Positions 9,776-20,035 of a DNA stretch of 64,000 nt are shown here, one piece after another. Position 1 is the stretch's first letter, and each line of letters opens with the position of its first letter. The notes under the pieces are model-generated. The model was not told where the DNA came from. It was given only the letters and a program-made list of their open reading frames with translations, and did not search any database. Source of the DNA: Bufo bufo (Eukaryota; Chordata; Amphibia; Anura; Bufonidae); assembly GCF_905171765.1 (NCBI RefSeq), contig NC_053393.1, positions 186,213,921-186,277,920 on the forward strand, read 5' to 3'. Both the position numbers and the translations under genes were made by a program.

Positions 9776-9863
9776 TATGTAAGGGATCGCTCTCTCTCAT
9801 TTTGCTTTATTTGTCACACTTATTTAATTTTTATTAAAAAGGATCAATATTTAAAATTATATA

Positions 9864-10690
9864 CGGCCGGACTCTGACTGGGGAACTCACTAAATCCTTA
9901 TCACTCTCCAATTGGAGTACTGTATTATATAATGTACTCTTATGGGGATAACCATAGGGATATTACTGCATATCCCCTTGGTTGCAATGTGAATGCTGGC
10001 TAGTGAAGATTGCTACCGCAGCAACCGTTTCTCTCCTGTATATTGTCTATCGGTGCTAGGGGATCAATGAAGTATTATCATTGACAGATTTCTGACGTTC
10101 CTGGCTAGATACCCCTGAACTTGTGGAGTTCCTAGCTAGATACCCCTTTACTTTACTTTCCTTGTAGAGCTATTAACTGATTGTTGCGGTACTATCCTAA
10201 GGTTATTCCTATCCTCGCTGCCCGTCCCCTATGAGTACATTTCCCTGTCTTCTATGTATGCAGGCTGTGTGTCTGCAGTGCACACAGCTGCTGCCACATC
10301 AGAGTACAGCCATATACTGTAGTTTAAAAACTGCAATTCAGGAATAACCTTAGGATAGTACCGCAACCATCAGTTAATAGCTCTACAAGGAAAGTAAAGT
10401 AAAGGGGTATCTAGCTAGGAACTCCACAAGTAAAGGGGTATCTAGCCAGGAACGTCAGAAATCTGTCAATGATAATACTTCATTGATCCCCTAGCACCGA
10501 TAGACAATATACAGGAGAGAAACGATTGCTGCGGTAGCAATCTTCACTAGCCAGCATTCACATTGCAACCAAGGGGATATGCAGTAATATCCCTATGGTT
10601 ATCCCCATAAGAGTACATTATATAATACAGTACTCCAATTGGAGAGTGATAAGGATTTAGTGAGTTCCCCAGTCACAGAGTCCGGCCGTA
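9864..10690. repeat. ~350-bp-arm near-perfect inverted repeat
   Basis: CGGCCGGACTCTGACTGGGG near 9864 is inverted near 10690, and the arms pair almost base for base past AGATACCCCTTTACTTTAC up to about 10216 and 10340. The roughly 120-bp loop contains a TGCAGTGCACACAGCTGC segment. It is the inner core of the giant foldback. Confidence 0.9.
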
Positions 10691-11476
10691 TATAATTTTG
10701 AATATTGATCCTCTTTCTTTTTGATACTCTTCCTTTTGGTACATTTTTAATAAAAATGAAATAAATATTACGTTTTAATATTGACCATAAACGGGAACTA
10801 ATCTAGTCTGAGGCTACTGAACTGAATAATAATTAATCTCCCGGGTCCAAAAGGGTCTTTGATGTGAATTATTTGTCACACAGCACATCACTCTTCAAGT
10901 TTGGCATCACTCGGCACAATGAAGTCGCAGCTTCACCTCACAATGTGTTCCATCAACACAAAACAAGAAACGCTTGCCTGGCTAGGCACTCACTATACAG
11001 AGGTTTTCCCTAACTCACCTTTAGCTCAATGTTCACACTGCGGTATTCGGCTTTGGTCCGACAGTCTCCTAGCTGTGACCAGTGCAACCCAACGGTCCTC
11101 CTGGTAGAAGCTGCAAAATACCTTTGAGGGGGATATGGTCCAGCAGTCCTCCTGACTCTGACTATGTGACACCTCTCTTCTTCAGGTGTCGCTGGGTCTC
11201 CCCAAACTCAGGCTTCCTCAGCCTTGTGGTCTCCTGGCTGGGACCACACAGAGCCTCTGCAGGTCTGTTCCCTGGGGCCTCCCCTCCTCTCACACACTGA
11301 GGATTGCTTTCTCTCCAAGTGATTATCCCACCTGGCCTCATCTCAGGCCAGGTGATTATGGGGAAAATACAGCAAATATAACATACATCTCCTCTGATAG
11401 GTTTCCTGCACCATCCTAGGAGACACATATCTTCCCTCTTCATTTATGAGGCATGTCACTGCCTCACAATATATAT

Positions 11477-12100
11477 AAAGTGACAAGGAAAAAAAAATAA
11501 AAAATTCTAAACAAATATTTTTAACATAAAAATGTGACTTCACATTAGGTCATTCTCTTATGACACATTCCCATTAATATACATGGAGTGTAGCAGAAGA
11601 TATTATGCCTGCTTTAGCTAAGAAACCAGTAGTGCATGGATATAATGTTTGATTTGGATCCTGCTTGCCTTCTGATGTGGTTCTCCTAATGCAGTCTCAT
11701 GTGAAGCCATTATGCCTCTGGGAAATGGTGGGAGCAGTATGTAATTCCAGAGTGATGTCATGTTTTAACAGCACTTTTGCGTCTCGTCCCATTTTATATG
11801 ATGGAGAAAAACTACACATATTAATCCATTTTTGGACTTTTTACAATTTCCATTCAAACACAGCTTTTTTTACTGTGTTTTTCTGACAAGTATATTCTAC
11901 AGATTTTTCTTTTACTGGAGTATGATCTAAGTGTTATGTCTCATATATACAGTATGTGTGAGTAGTGTAAGTGCGTGTTTGTGTATGGTGGTGTGTAAAG
12001 CATTATTGCCGGTCATCAAGCCATACTTGCACAGTAAAGTGTTATGTAGGTAATTAACTGATCGCAGCTTCGAGTTCCCCAAGCAGAAAAAAAAAGTTAA
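11477..12100. other. No gene seen
   Basis: AT-rich sequence with only short chance reading frames. No inverted ends, tandem repeat or family motif recognised. Confidence 0.6.
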
Positions 12101-12103
12101 ATG

Positions 12104-12432
12104 AAAGGGGTATTCCCATCACAGACAATAGGGGCATATCGCTAGGATATGCCCCCATTGTCTCATAAGTGCGGGTCCCACCTCTGGGACCCGCACCTAC
12201 AACGAGAACGGAGCGGGGAGAGCTGTGGTTGGGGGACCCCGGATTTCCTGGGGTCCATCCACCACCAAGCGCTGCTCCCTGCTGCTCCCATAGAAGTGAA
12301 TGGGAGCACACCGTGCACGGGCGGCCCCTGCTCCCATCCATTTCCATGGGGCAGATGGAAATAGCCGAGCCAGCTCTCTATTTTCGGCGGCCCCATAGTA
12401 AAGAATGGAGGGCGGCTGACCTACAGCAGTGA
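12104..12432. mobile_element. Palindrome-chain MITE, right end missing
   Basis: It begins with AAGGGGTATTCCCATCACAG, followed by hairpins GGGGCATATCGCTAGGATATGCCCC (12131-12155) and GCGGGTCCCACC/TCTGGGACCCGC (12170-12195), then CCCATAGAAGTGAATGGGAG. These serial hairpins mark a short non-autonomous element. No matching right tip is seen. Confidence 0.6.
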
Positions 12433-12654
12433 AAAAAAAAATGGCTGGGTTGTTATGGAAACCAGGTGTAAAACTGTGTGTATGTGGAGACTAAGGGCCT
12501 GCAAGCTTATATTGGCTGATAAAGGTCATGTGACCAGGCTTCTAATGCATTTTTTGGGAATATGAATATTTCATGATTGTAAATACGACGGTGCAGAATC
12601 CTTTAGCGGACATACACACACGCACACACATACACTCAGCTTTATATATTAGAT

Positions 12655-12832
12655 TGGGGTCATTTATCAAACAGTTTTAAAGTTGAACTGGCTAAGTTGC
12701 CCATAGCAACCAATCAGATTCCACCTTTCATTTTCCAAAGGAGCTGTGCAAAATGAAAGGTGGAATCTGATTGGTTGCTATGTGCAACTAAGCCAGTTCA
12801 ACTTTACACCAGTTTGATAAATTACCCCATAT
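12655..12832. mobile_element. 178-bp fully palindromic MITE
   Basis: GGGGTCATTTATCAAACAG at 12656 is inverted as TTTGATAAATTACCCC near 12830. The arms share AAAGTTGAACTGGCTAAGTT, then CCCATAGCAACCAATCAGATT and CCACCTTTCATTTT. The element is one long hairpin with a loop of a few bases near 12742. Confidence 0.85.
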
Positions 12833-13321
12833 GCATTTACATAAAACTAACACTATCTCTTATAAGGAAATTTGAGACATGAGGATTAGAATTGACTTAA
12901 CATTTGATCAGGAATATATGTTAACTGCTACAAAATGTGTCACCATTAATTTAAAAAAACGACTGTTTTTAAAAATAAACCTTTTCTGGCCCATTTTTTT
13001 AAATTGCAAAATTAAATCATTTGTTTGGTCCTTCTCATTAGATGAACATACATCTTTTTTTGTGATTCAGAAGATGTGATACCTTTATCGGAGCTGTAAG
13101 CAAATCAAACCTTTAACTGCAGTGACCTCATGTGGAAAGATTTGAGAAGACACTGAGCTTTATTCATGTTTTATACAAGTTACAAGGGCATTAACGCTCA
13201 GTATAAGCTGTGGATCACCCTATACTTTATTCATCAGTATCCATTATCTCAGTTTGATCGCTCAAAAAGTCATCATAGTGAGTACCATCAATATGAACTC
13301 AAAACTTAATTAAATAAGCGT
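12833..13321. other. No gene seen
   Basis: AT-rich DNA without recognisable coding or repeat structure. Confidence 0.55.
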
Positions 13322-14109
13322 ATGTCTTTAGAGATAAAGCGGCTTTTTCAAAAAATTTATTTGCCAGTTCTCCAAAGTTTTTGGGAAAAAATTTGGTTCG
13401 ATCCGAATATGTTCACGGTGAATTTCATTTTAAAAAGGCTATTTCCTGGCTACAGAGAGCCTTTATAGTGGTGTTTGTGCCTTGCAGTAACACACATAGG
13501 GAGTCTGCTTTGGTAATGAAATAATACTGTGAGTCCGTATGACATGCAGATGACAGGCGTCACTCTTAGAATCACTGCACACTTCACTTATTTGGGCTTT
13601 CACGGGGCCAAAACTGACAAAATAACTCAAGTATGAACTCAGCCTTACAGGTCGACGTTAGCGCCAAGAAGAAGTGCACTCCTTTTACACTGTCATCAGC
13701 TGATTTGTGTTGACGTCACAGATTATTTTGCCCTTCCTCTGATCCGTCAGAACAATAACTCACAAAAAACGGATCCTGTCTGTGGAGCATCCACTTTCAC
13801 TCGGTCAGCATTTGCTCAATAATCCATCAATATTGCTAATGCCCAAAAAAACAGGCGTGGATCCAAAACAGAGATGACACGTGAATGGAATATTTGCAAG
13901 TCTTCTGTGTTTTGTACCTACTTCTGCCTTTAGCTACCAAATCATAAACCAATACTGATAGGACCATACAGGCCTTACAGCTGCTACACAGAGAGGATCC
14001 GTTGTGCATATCATTTTTCCTTCCTTTTGACAGATCAGAAGATGGGTCAAATAAATGATGATGTCAGCCAGGCCGAAAGGCAAAATAGTGGCCCAGTCAT
14101 GAAGTGGGG

Positions 14110-14310
14110 AGGGTGGGAACAGCATGAAAAGTCCACAGTAGCCCTATGACGTAGTGGTGAGGTGGAATCAGCATGAGGAGACCACAGATTGGCCCAATGA
14201 CAGAGTCTGAAGGTGGCGGCAGCATCAGGAGGCCACAGAGTGGCACAATAACAGAGTGTGGAGGTGGAGGCAGCATCAGGAGACCACAGAGTGGCAAGGT
14301 GCTGCGACCT
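14110..14310. repeat. 51-bp tandem repeat
   Basis: Three to four units built on GCAGCATCAGGAGACCACAG with 51-bp spacing. The first unit is diverged (ATCAGCATGAGGAGACCACA). The period keeps a plus-strand frame open, which is not evidence of a protein. Confidence 0.85.
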
Positions 14311-14399
14311 CTGTCTGCGCCAGAAACAGTTAGGCCTCTGCCACTCCCCTGTGCAGAGCCTGGCACGTCTCTGTCTGACATACTGTTAGATCAAATGTT

Positions 14400-14860
14400 C
14401 GATGAAATATTTTTTCTTTCGCCACTAATACACGGCAAGCAGGGCTTTAGAATATATCACTGCACTGGTGAACGGCAATTAGGCCCTCATTGTTCTACTT
14501 TTTTACACAACACAAAAGACTTTTCAGCAGATAAGTGCAATGCTGAACAGCGAATATATTTTTATTTCGCCACTAATACATGGCAAACAGGGCTTTGGAA
14601 TATATCACTGCACCGCTGAACGGCAATTAGGCCCTAATTTTTTCTACTTTTTCACAACACAAAAGGCGTTGACAGATAAGTGCAACGCTGAACGGCAAAT
14701 ACATTTTTATTTTGCCACTAATATACGGCAAACAGGGCTTTAGAATATATCACTGCACCGCACAAGGGCAAATATATTTTTCTTTTGCCACTAATACATG
14801 GCAAAAACGGGCTTTACAACATATAACTGCACCGCACAAGGGAAAATAAGACGTACTGCA
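14400..14860. repeat. ~146-bp tandem repeat with a half unit
   Basis: The phrase GCCACTAATACAYGGCAA recurs near 14421, 14568, 14714 and 14787, that is, two full 146-bp steps and one of about 73 bp. Each full unit also has ATATATCACTGCACCGCTGA and TAGGCCCT. Confidence 0.88.
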
Positions 14861-15332
14861 GAAATATTTCCTTGAAATAAACCATGTTAATGGCTGTATC
14901 AAACAGCACCTGCACCCCAATAACAAGAACGGTTTGCTGGAATTACAGAGCTGTATAATGGCAATTTGGATCCGCAGTCAGTGCAGCAAGGTGTAATAGG
15001 ATTGTTCCTATTACCCAGTCTGTAACCTCCCCTACTGAAATATGTTCTACATAAATGCTGTGGAACAATTCCTCCCTATCCTTTCCCTGCACTTATAAAT
15101 TGTGCCTGCAGACATTTCTCCCTACTCTAAGTACACTGGTAAATGGCAGAATCTAAGATGGCTGACGCTATTTATAGGGCTGTGACATCACAGGGCTGGC
15201 TCCTGATTGGCTGCATGCATGGCATTCTAGGTGATCACGCCTTCCCAGAGTTCCTTTTGTCCTCAGACGTGTAGCAGCCATTTTAGGAAAAAATGTGATT
15301 CCACTTTGCCAGCTTTGATTCGCTCATCTCTA

Positions 15333-16004
15333 ATATCTTTCTTTAGGTTTTTTGAATGAATAATATCAAAGGTGTCAAAGCTACTTGCTTGAAGGTGCAA
15401 GACAAATGATATAATTACTCCATAAGACAAGAAATAGCAAAAAAATATACTCAAGTATTAAACAGTAATAGTAGCTTAGGAACAAAATATGTTATCCCAC
15501 AAATGTAAAGCTCTTTTACTCACATTATGAGGAGAACTTTCTACCCTTTCTGTGTGTGGGCAGCAGTCCATCAATATCCCCTCATATCCTAGGATGCATT
15601 GGAATGAGCTATTCTTAACCCCTTCTTCCCAGCACATAAAATAGTCCCTCACATATAGCCCAAGAGATACATATCGTATGTAATGTCCCCACAATTTCTT
15701 TCTTCACTGTCTAGAAAGAAATGTAACTATTATGCTATAGTATTTTCCTCTCGAGTTACTAGAGAGGAAAATGTAATGTACGTTAAAAAAACCCCCACAA
15801 TATTTTTATACTTCATTCGAAATGCTCTATTCATCTGATAGTACTACTTTTCATGGGATAACCCCACAGTAAGAACACTGAGAGGGAAGACAGGACAAGG
15901 GAACAAACAATGAAGGATGGGGATCGCATGGCACAACAGGAAGTGAGTTGCTATTACATCTTGGAGGAGAAGGTTATGTAGGCTTGTAAGTTTATTCAAT
16001 TGGT
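15333..16004. other. No gene seen
   Basis: Mostly unique-looking AT-rich sequence with one short inverted pair (AGAGAGGAAAATGT/TTTCCTCTCGAGTTACTAGA near 15750). No coding features recognised. Confidence 0.5.
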
Positions 16005-16317
16005 TTTGAAGGAAATCTGTCACCAGGATAATCTCTATTGAAGTAAAGCCATGGCCTAATAGCACGTAGTACCTTATTTCCAGATGTGCCTTTGTTTCAG
16101 CAATAGATGTTTTCTATCTTCTGAAAATCCAGTTTATTTGGTATGCAAATGAGCCAGTAAGGTGCCCAGAGGGGCATCACTCTTGCAGGAAGGAGCCTAG
16201 GCACGCCCCCTGCCACAATGTGTCCACCCACCCCTCCTACATCACATTCAAGCCATAACTCTACCCCCCTTTTCCCTGCTCCCAGCATGAGGATGGGTTT
16301 GGGCACTAGCGGGGGAT
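16005..16317. mobile_element. MITE arm, left of the gypsy fragment
   Basis: It starts TTTTGAAGGAAATCTGTCACC and includes AGCAATAGATGTTTTCTATC and TTTATTTGGTATGCAAATGA. The reverse complement of the same roughly 190 bp lies at 18754-18940. The two arms enclose a retroelement, so either a long-arm foldback MITE was invaded or two copies flank it by chance. The arm ends where integrase coding sequence begins near 16318. Confidence 0.75.
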
Positions 16318-16621
16318 GGTGGATTCTGGTAGGAAATCCAAACTTCAAGACAAAGTCACTGAATATCTTATTGGCAACTGTCTTTGCTGACTTGTTTTTG
16401 GTTGCGTAGGCCTGAGCAAACCTGGTGAAGTGGTCTATTAATACTAATATGCACTCATATCCTCCTTTGCATGTCTCCAGATGGAGGAAGTCGATGGAGA
16501 TCATCTCAAAGGGATAAGTGGTGACAATATTGTTCAATGGAGCTCTGGTAGGCTTATTAGAGTGTTTGTCTTTCAGACAGGTGCACTGGTGGTTAATGTA
16601 TTGCTCGGCATCTCTCTGCAT
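16318..16621 (-). pseudogene. Integrase N-terminal and partial core domain
   Basis: About 100 residues from AEQYINHQCTCLKDKH (end of the HHCC zinc-binding domain) through FEMISIDFLHLE, which holds the first catalytic Asp, and LVLIDHFTRFAQAYATKNKS, a standard Ty3/gypsy integrase core stretch, to FVLKFGFPTRIHH. Coding similarity stops there, before the second Asp and the Glu, at the junction with the MITE arm. Confidence 0.88.
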
Positions 16622-16855
16622 GAGTTGGTACTTGCTCAGCCATCTGGAGGGATCTTTGCTTATAACAGTTGAGCACTCTTTGAAAGGAGTTTGGGTTCAC
16701 CCTACCAGCCGTGGCACTGATGGTGGTTTTGGAGCTTGCTGGTTTGCTTCTAACAAGAGTTGCACTTTGGGACACAGGGTTGGTTCTAGGACAAGTTACT
16801 GTCAGTCCCTTGACATCAACCCTCTCCCGTTTAACTGGTTTAGTCTGGGCGTTTG

Positions 16856-18330
16856 GCAATATCTTGCTCTATGTCCAGATCATCCACAGTTGAAGCAATG
16901 ATCGCAAGCACTTCTCTGACCGGTCCTCTTACAGGATTGACAACATCCATTGCTCGTACCCACTGTTACCTGAGGCCCTCGGAATTTATGGTCTCGTTGG
17001 GTGCTTGAATCTCGGAGAAGTGTCTTCACCTCTGTCATCTTTTTGCATTTGTAGCATCAGCTTTTCCAGTTCAGAGTTGCTCTTAGACAGCGGTTGAATC
17101 GTTAGGCTACTTGCCTGTGGTGGGGACCAAGGTCTTGTTGGCAGTCGTTGTTAGGACACTTGGATCTTAAGAACACTGTAAGGCGTTAGACTGACATTCC
17201 TTCCCTTCCGTTGAACTGCTTTGCAGAATTATTATTTTTGCTTCTGTTCCCTTTCCATCTCCATATTAGCGGCTTCATTCGTTTTCTCTATGAGCACCTC
17301 ATCTGGAATGGAAGGGTCATCTAAATACTGCTTTAATTGGAATTTGATGTGGTCATTTCTCAGTCCAGTACCCACTGATCTTAGAAATTTCTTCTGTATC
17401 AGCTCAGTCCTGAAATGTTCATCCGAGCCTTCCCCTTGGTGAGACAAATAGCAACCGATCTTTTAATTAAATCTGAACATGAAATTCTGTGGAGTTTCAT
17501 TACTCTTCTGGGAAATGTTGAGGAGTTGCTCGTACAGTTCGGAGGCGTTCTCCTCCTTGTAGTGACTTTTCAAGATTCGTCTAAGTTGCACTAGAGTCAG
17601 TGCATTTTTCATCTCCAGTATATCTCTGAGACTTGGGCCAGGGCTAATGGCTTTGACCACAGCTTTGACAATCTCAGTCTCAGGATACCCTTTCTGTAGT
17701 CCCAGGTCGATTTGGTGCATCAGATTGGTGTAGGACAGCTTACCCTTCTGGTCTTTATCTCCAATCTGGCCTGTGATCTTGAAGTCTTTTTTGATTGTCC
17801 CCTCTGGCAAGCTACCATGGTGCAGTCTCTGAGTAAGTGGAGCTGGCTCTGGTTTTGGCTGACGGTCGCTCGAGTCTTTACTTTTGGTGCTCAGCTCTTT
17901 AATCTGTTCCTTAATTATTCTGGACGTTTTCTGGAACTTCTGCATAGTGTGATACTGTTGTTTCAAGTCGGCTAATTGCTGTTCTGGTTGGGGGTCTTTC
18001 TCACTGAAGCTTGGGACTTCCGCATTGTCCCTCTTCTTCTCTAGCTCGCTAATGAATCTTTTTGTTGCTTGCAGAAATCGTGTCACCGTCTCCTCACTTT
18101 CAGCTTCGACCATTTCATCTATTACCCCATTAACTATCCGCATATAATGGCGCCGGGTTTTTCCATTCGCCATGCTGGCATTAGAGGCTTTAATGCATTC
18201 ACGAAGAGATCACCCACTGACAAGTGGATCAGGTGTCCACTGATTTCATCCTGCAGCCTCTCTAGATCCATCTGTGTTCGCTTGCCTTGCTGCAATATCC
18301 CAATCTCCTCTAAACTTTGCGTAACCCTTT
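16856..18330 (-). pseudogene. gag-like polyprotein of the gypsy element
   Basis: Three consecutive frames read leftwards. An N-terminal piece (about 18330-18160) has MDLERLQDEISGHLIHLSVG. The main piece (18173-17463) is rich in Glu and Lys with coiled-coil character (ISELEKKRDNAEV) and then the capsid-like stretch KLSYTNLMHQIDLGLQKGYP to SELYEQLLNISQKSNETP. A third piece follows (17447-17232: FRTELIQKKFLRSVGTGL). Near 16897-16856 a CCHC zinc knuckle reads CFNCG-stop-SGHRARYC. Frame changes and stops make it a pseudogene. Assembly and RNA-binding roles are known for the family. Confidence 0.8.
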
Positions 18331-18346
18331 GCGTCTTCTTCACCCC

Positions 18347-18364
18347 GTCCCACTTTGGGTGCCA
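18347..18364 (-). promoter_or_regulatory. Primer-binding site
   Basis: TGGCACCCAAAGTGGGAC on the minus strand lies directly inside the LTR. It starts with the TGG that pairs with a tRNA CCA end and resembles Lys-type primer sites (TGGCGCCC...), but the exact tRNA is not settled. Confidence 0.7.
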
Positions 18365-18368
18365 ATTT

Positions 18369-18753
18369 TGTTGTACATATGCTGAAAGTATGGTCAATAA
18401 TTCCAATGTGGGAAGGGAGCAGGCTGGGTGAAACTAGAAGTTCTTTTATTGAAACATTTTCTGCAATGACAAGCATGACCTTCAGTCAGATAGTCAGAAG
18501 AGCAACTGCATATTCTGTCCGTCCAGGAACAAAAGGTCTGTCTTTTAGTTCCCCCTGCTATTAGCAGTGTTATATGAAAATGTGCTCGTCATTCAGGCTT
18601 TAAACACTCTGCTGCCATCTACTGGTGATTTGATAGAAATGCCATGAGTTTGACTTTTCTATTACCACAGCTATACTCCTGGATTGCTGAAGCTGGAAAT
18701 GTAGTATGTATTAGTTTATCTTTATGGGGTACCTGGTTTTGACATACCTTACA
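18369..18753 (-). repeat. 5' LTR of the gypsy-like element (~385 bp)
   Basis: On the minus strand it begins TGTAAGGTATGTCAAAACC and ends ...TGTACAACA, a TG...CA frame. A polyadenylation hexamer AATAAA (TTTATT on the plus strand at 18434-18439) sits about 65 bp before the end. The primer-binding site follows four bases downstream. No second LTR is available to confirm the start base; TG at 18744 is an alternative. Confidence 0.7.
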
Positions 18754-18940
18754 CCTGGGCTCCTTCCTGCAAGAGTAACGCCCCCTTGGGCACCTTACTG
18801 GCTCATTTGCAGACCAAATAAACTGGATTTTCAGAAGATAGAAAACATCTATTGCTGAAACAAAGGCACATCTGGAAATAAGGTACTAAATGCTATTAGG
18901 CTATGGCTTTACTTCAATAGCGATTATCCTGGTGACAGGG
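18754..18940. mobile_element. MITE arm, right of the gypsy fragment
   Basis: Reverse complement of the arm at 16005-16210 (shared GCTATTGAAGTAAAGCC and AGCAATAGATGTTTTCTATC), with scattered differences. It abuts the LTR start directly. Confidence 0.75.
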
Positions 18941-19302
18941 GGGAGGGGGGCACTCACTTCATCAAACTTTTCTCATGTCTTTTCTCATATGCATGTGCCA
19001 TGCTGGACAGCAGGAAAGTTGGGTGGTATTATATCATGTAATGCCCCAGATTCTTGTCAATATATGCTGAACACCGCCAGAATCTACCAGATCCCATTCA
19101 CTATAATGGGTCTGTTGGGTTCCAGTGTGAATACTGCCATTTTGTAGAACAAAATACTGCTGCACTAGGTGGGGCAGGGGAGAAGGTAGGGAGGGTAGTG
19201 AGAGGAGCCAGGGCGCATAGTGGGAGGGACTAGGAACGGGCATGGGGGCCCAATTTAAATTCTTGCTATGGGGCCCAATGATTTCTGTGTACGCCCCTGG
19301 CT
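18941..19302. other. No gene; short repeat piece at its right end
   Basis: No coding sequence. At 19240-19302 the phrase TTGCTATGGGGCCCAATGAT...TACGCCCCTGG is repeated in diverged form at 20885-20940, inside the neighbouring hAT element. Confidence 0.55.
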
Positions 19303-19659
19303 GCAGGCAGCATGATGTAGAGCAGATGGAGCTGAGCAGATTGATTTATAGTTTTATGGGCAAAGATTCTGTAAAACTTGTGTTTCATTCATTTAAATTC
19401 CTGCTTGTTCTGGCCTTTTACCTCAAGGAGGCGATCCTATCAGTGATTAACAGCTATCTCTGCATGCACAGTCATAAAGGGAAGGCTCTCTATCAAGGAT
19501 AGCACTGCCTCAAAGCCCAGAATGAGCAGGAATTTAAATGTATGAAATACAAGTTATACAGAATCTTTTCCTATATACCTATTTATCAGTCTGCTCAGCT
19601 CTTCCTGCTCTTTAACATGCAACCTGCAGCTCAGACACCATGTTGAACATGACAGGTTC
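19303..19659. mobile_element. Foldback MITE with ~110-bp arms
   Basis: CTGCAGGCAGCATGATGTAG near 19303 and AGCTGAGCAGATTGATTTAT are inverted at about 19517-19635 (ATTTATCAGTCTGCTCAGCT, CATGCAACCTGCAG). The right end runs GACAGGTTCCCTTAA, and the next hAT is inserted at that end. A one-armed relative is at 46858-47025. Confidence 0.75.
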
Positions 19660-19822
19660 CCTTAAAGCAGTGATGCCGAACCTAAGCCCGCGGGCCAAAT
19701 GCAGCCCGCGTAGCCGTGTCATGCGGCCCGCGCAGTGACCGGACTTTATCAGCGCAGGGAGCGCTGCGAACGGCACAAGCATCAAAGCGATGCTGTCTGT
19801 GCCTGCAATCTCCCCGCCCAGC

Positions 19823-20032
19823 GCCGCTTCCTAGCTAATTTATTCACTGCACTTGCCTCTGTGAAATTGAAGAGAAGCGCTATAATCTCGCACAGGCACA
19901 CTGGCAGAGGCATCGAAGTGCGCATGCACCGTCATCCTGGCCTCTGCCAGTGCGTCTGTGCAAGATTACGGCGCTTCTCTTCAATTTCACAGAGGCAAGG
20001 CAAGTGCAGTGAATAAATTAGCTAGGAAGCGG
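19823..20032. repeat. Imperfect hairpin, ~80-bp arms
   Basis: CCGCTTCCTAGCTAATTTAT near 19824 and TGAAATTGAAGAGAAGCGC pair with their complements at about 19972-20032, enclosing GCGCATGCACCG and the paired CACTGGCAGAGGC/GCCTCTGCCAGTG. Confidence 0.88.
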
Positions 20033-20035
20033 CTC

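Larger units (their letters stand above)
8931..11468. mobile_element. Giant 2.54-kb foldback element
   Basis: The sequence TGTGAGGCAGTG at 8931 is inverted at 11457-11468, and pairing continues over most of the element: TCTCCTAGGATGGTGCAGGA at 8976-8995 with its complement near 11405-11425; the 9350-9717 block with about 11000-11370; and 9864-10216 with 10340-10690. The centre is near 10280. Both sides abut ATATATAT. The arms are not equal: the left arm alone contains a MITE (9028-9347) and a tRNA-like stretch (9707-9775), and the right arm alone has about 300 bp at 10700-11000. No protein coding is seen. It could be a foldback transposon or an aberrant inverted retroelement. Confidence 0.85.
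13330..15332. mobile_element. Non-autonomous hAT element, ~2.0 kb
   Basis: The right tip ...GATTCGCTCATCTCTA ends at 15332 and is the inverse of a TAGAGATGAGCGAATC tip. On the left, AGAGATAAAGCGG at 13330 resembles the same tip in degraded form. The flanks ATGTCTTT (13322-13329) and ATATCTTT (15333-15340) match at 7 of 8 positions. The interior holds two tandem arrays and a copy of the nuclear-gene-like CpG and TATAA-rich 5' region seen in related hAT ends, but no transposase. Confidence 0.65.
16318..18753 (-). mobile_element. Internally deleted Ty3/gypsy-like LTR retrotransposon
   Basis: Read on the minus strand the order is LTR (18753-18369), primer-binding site, gag with zinc knuckle, then part of integrase, ending abruptly at about 16318. 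The protease, reverse transcriptase and RNase H region, normally 2 kb or more between gag and integrase, is gone: only about 220 bp separate the zinc knuckle from the integrase start. The second LTR is also missing. The element is dead. Confidence 0.85.
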
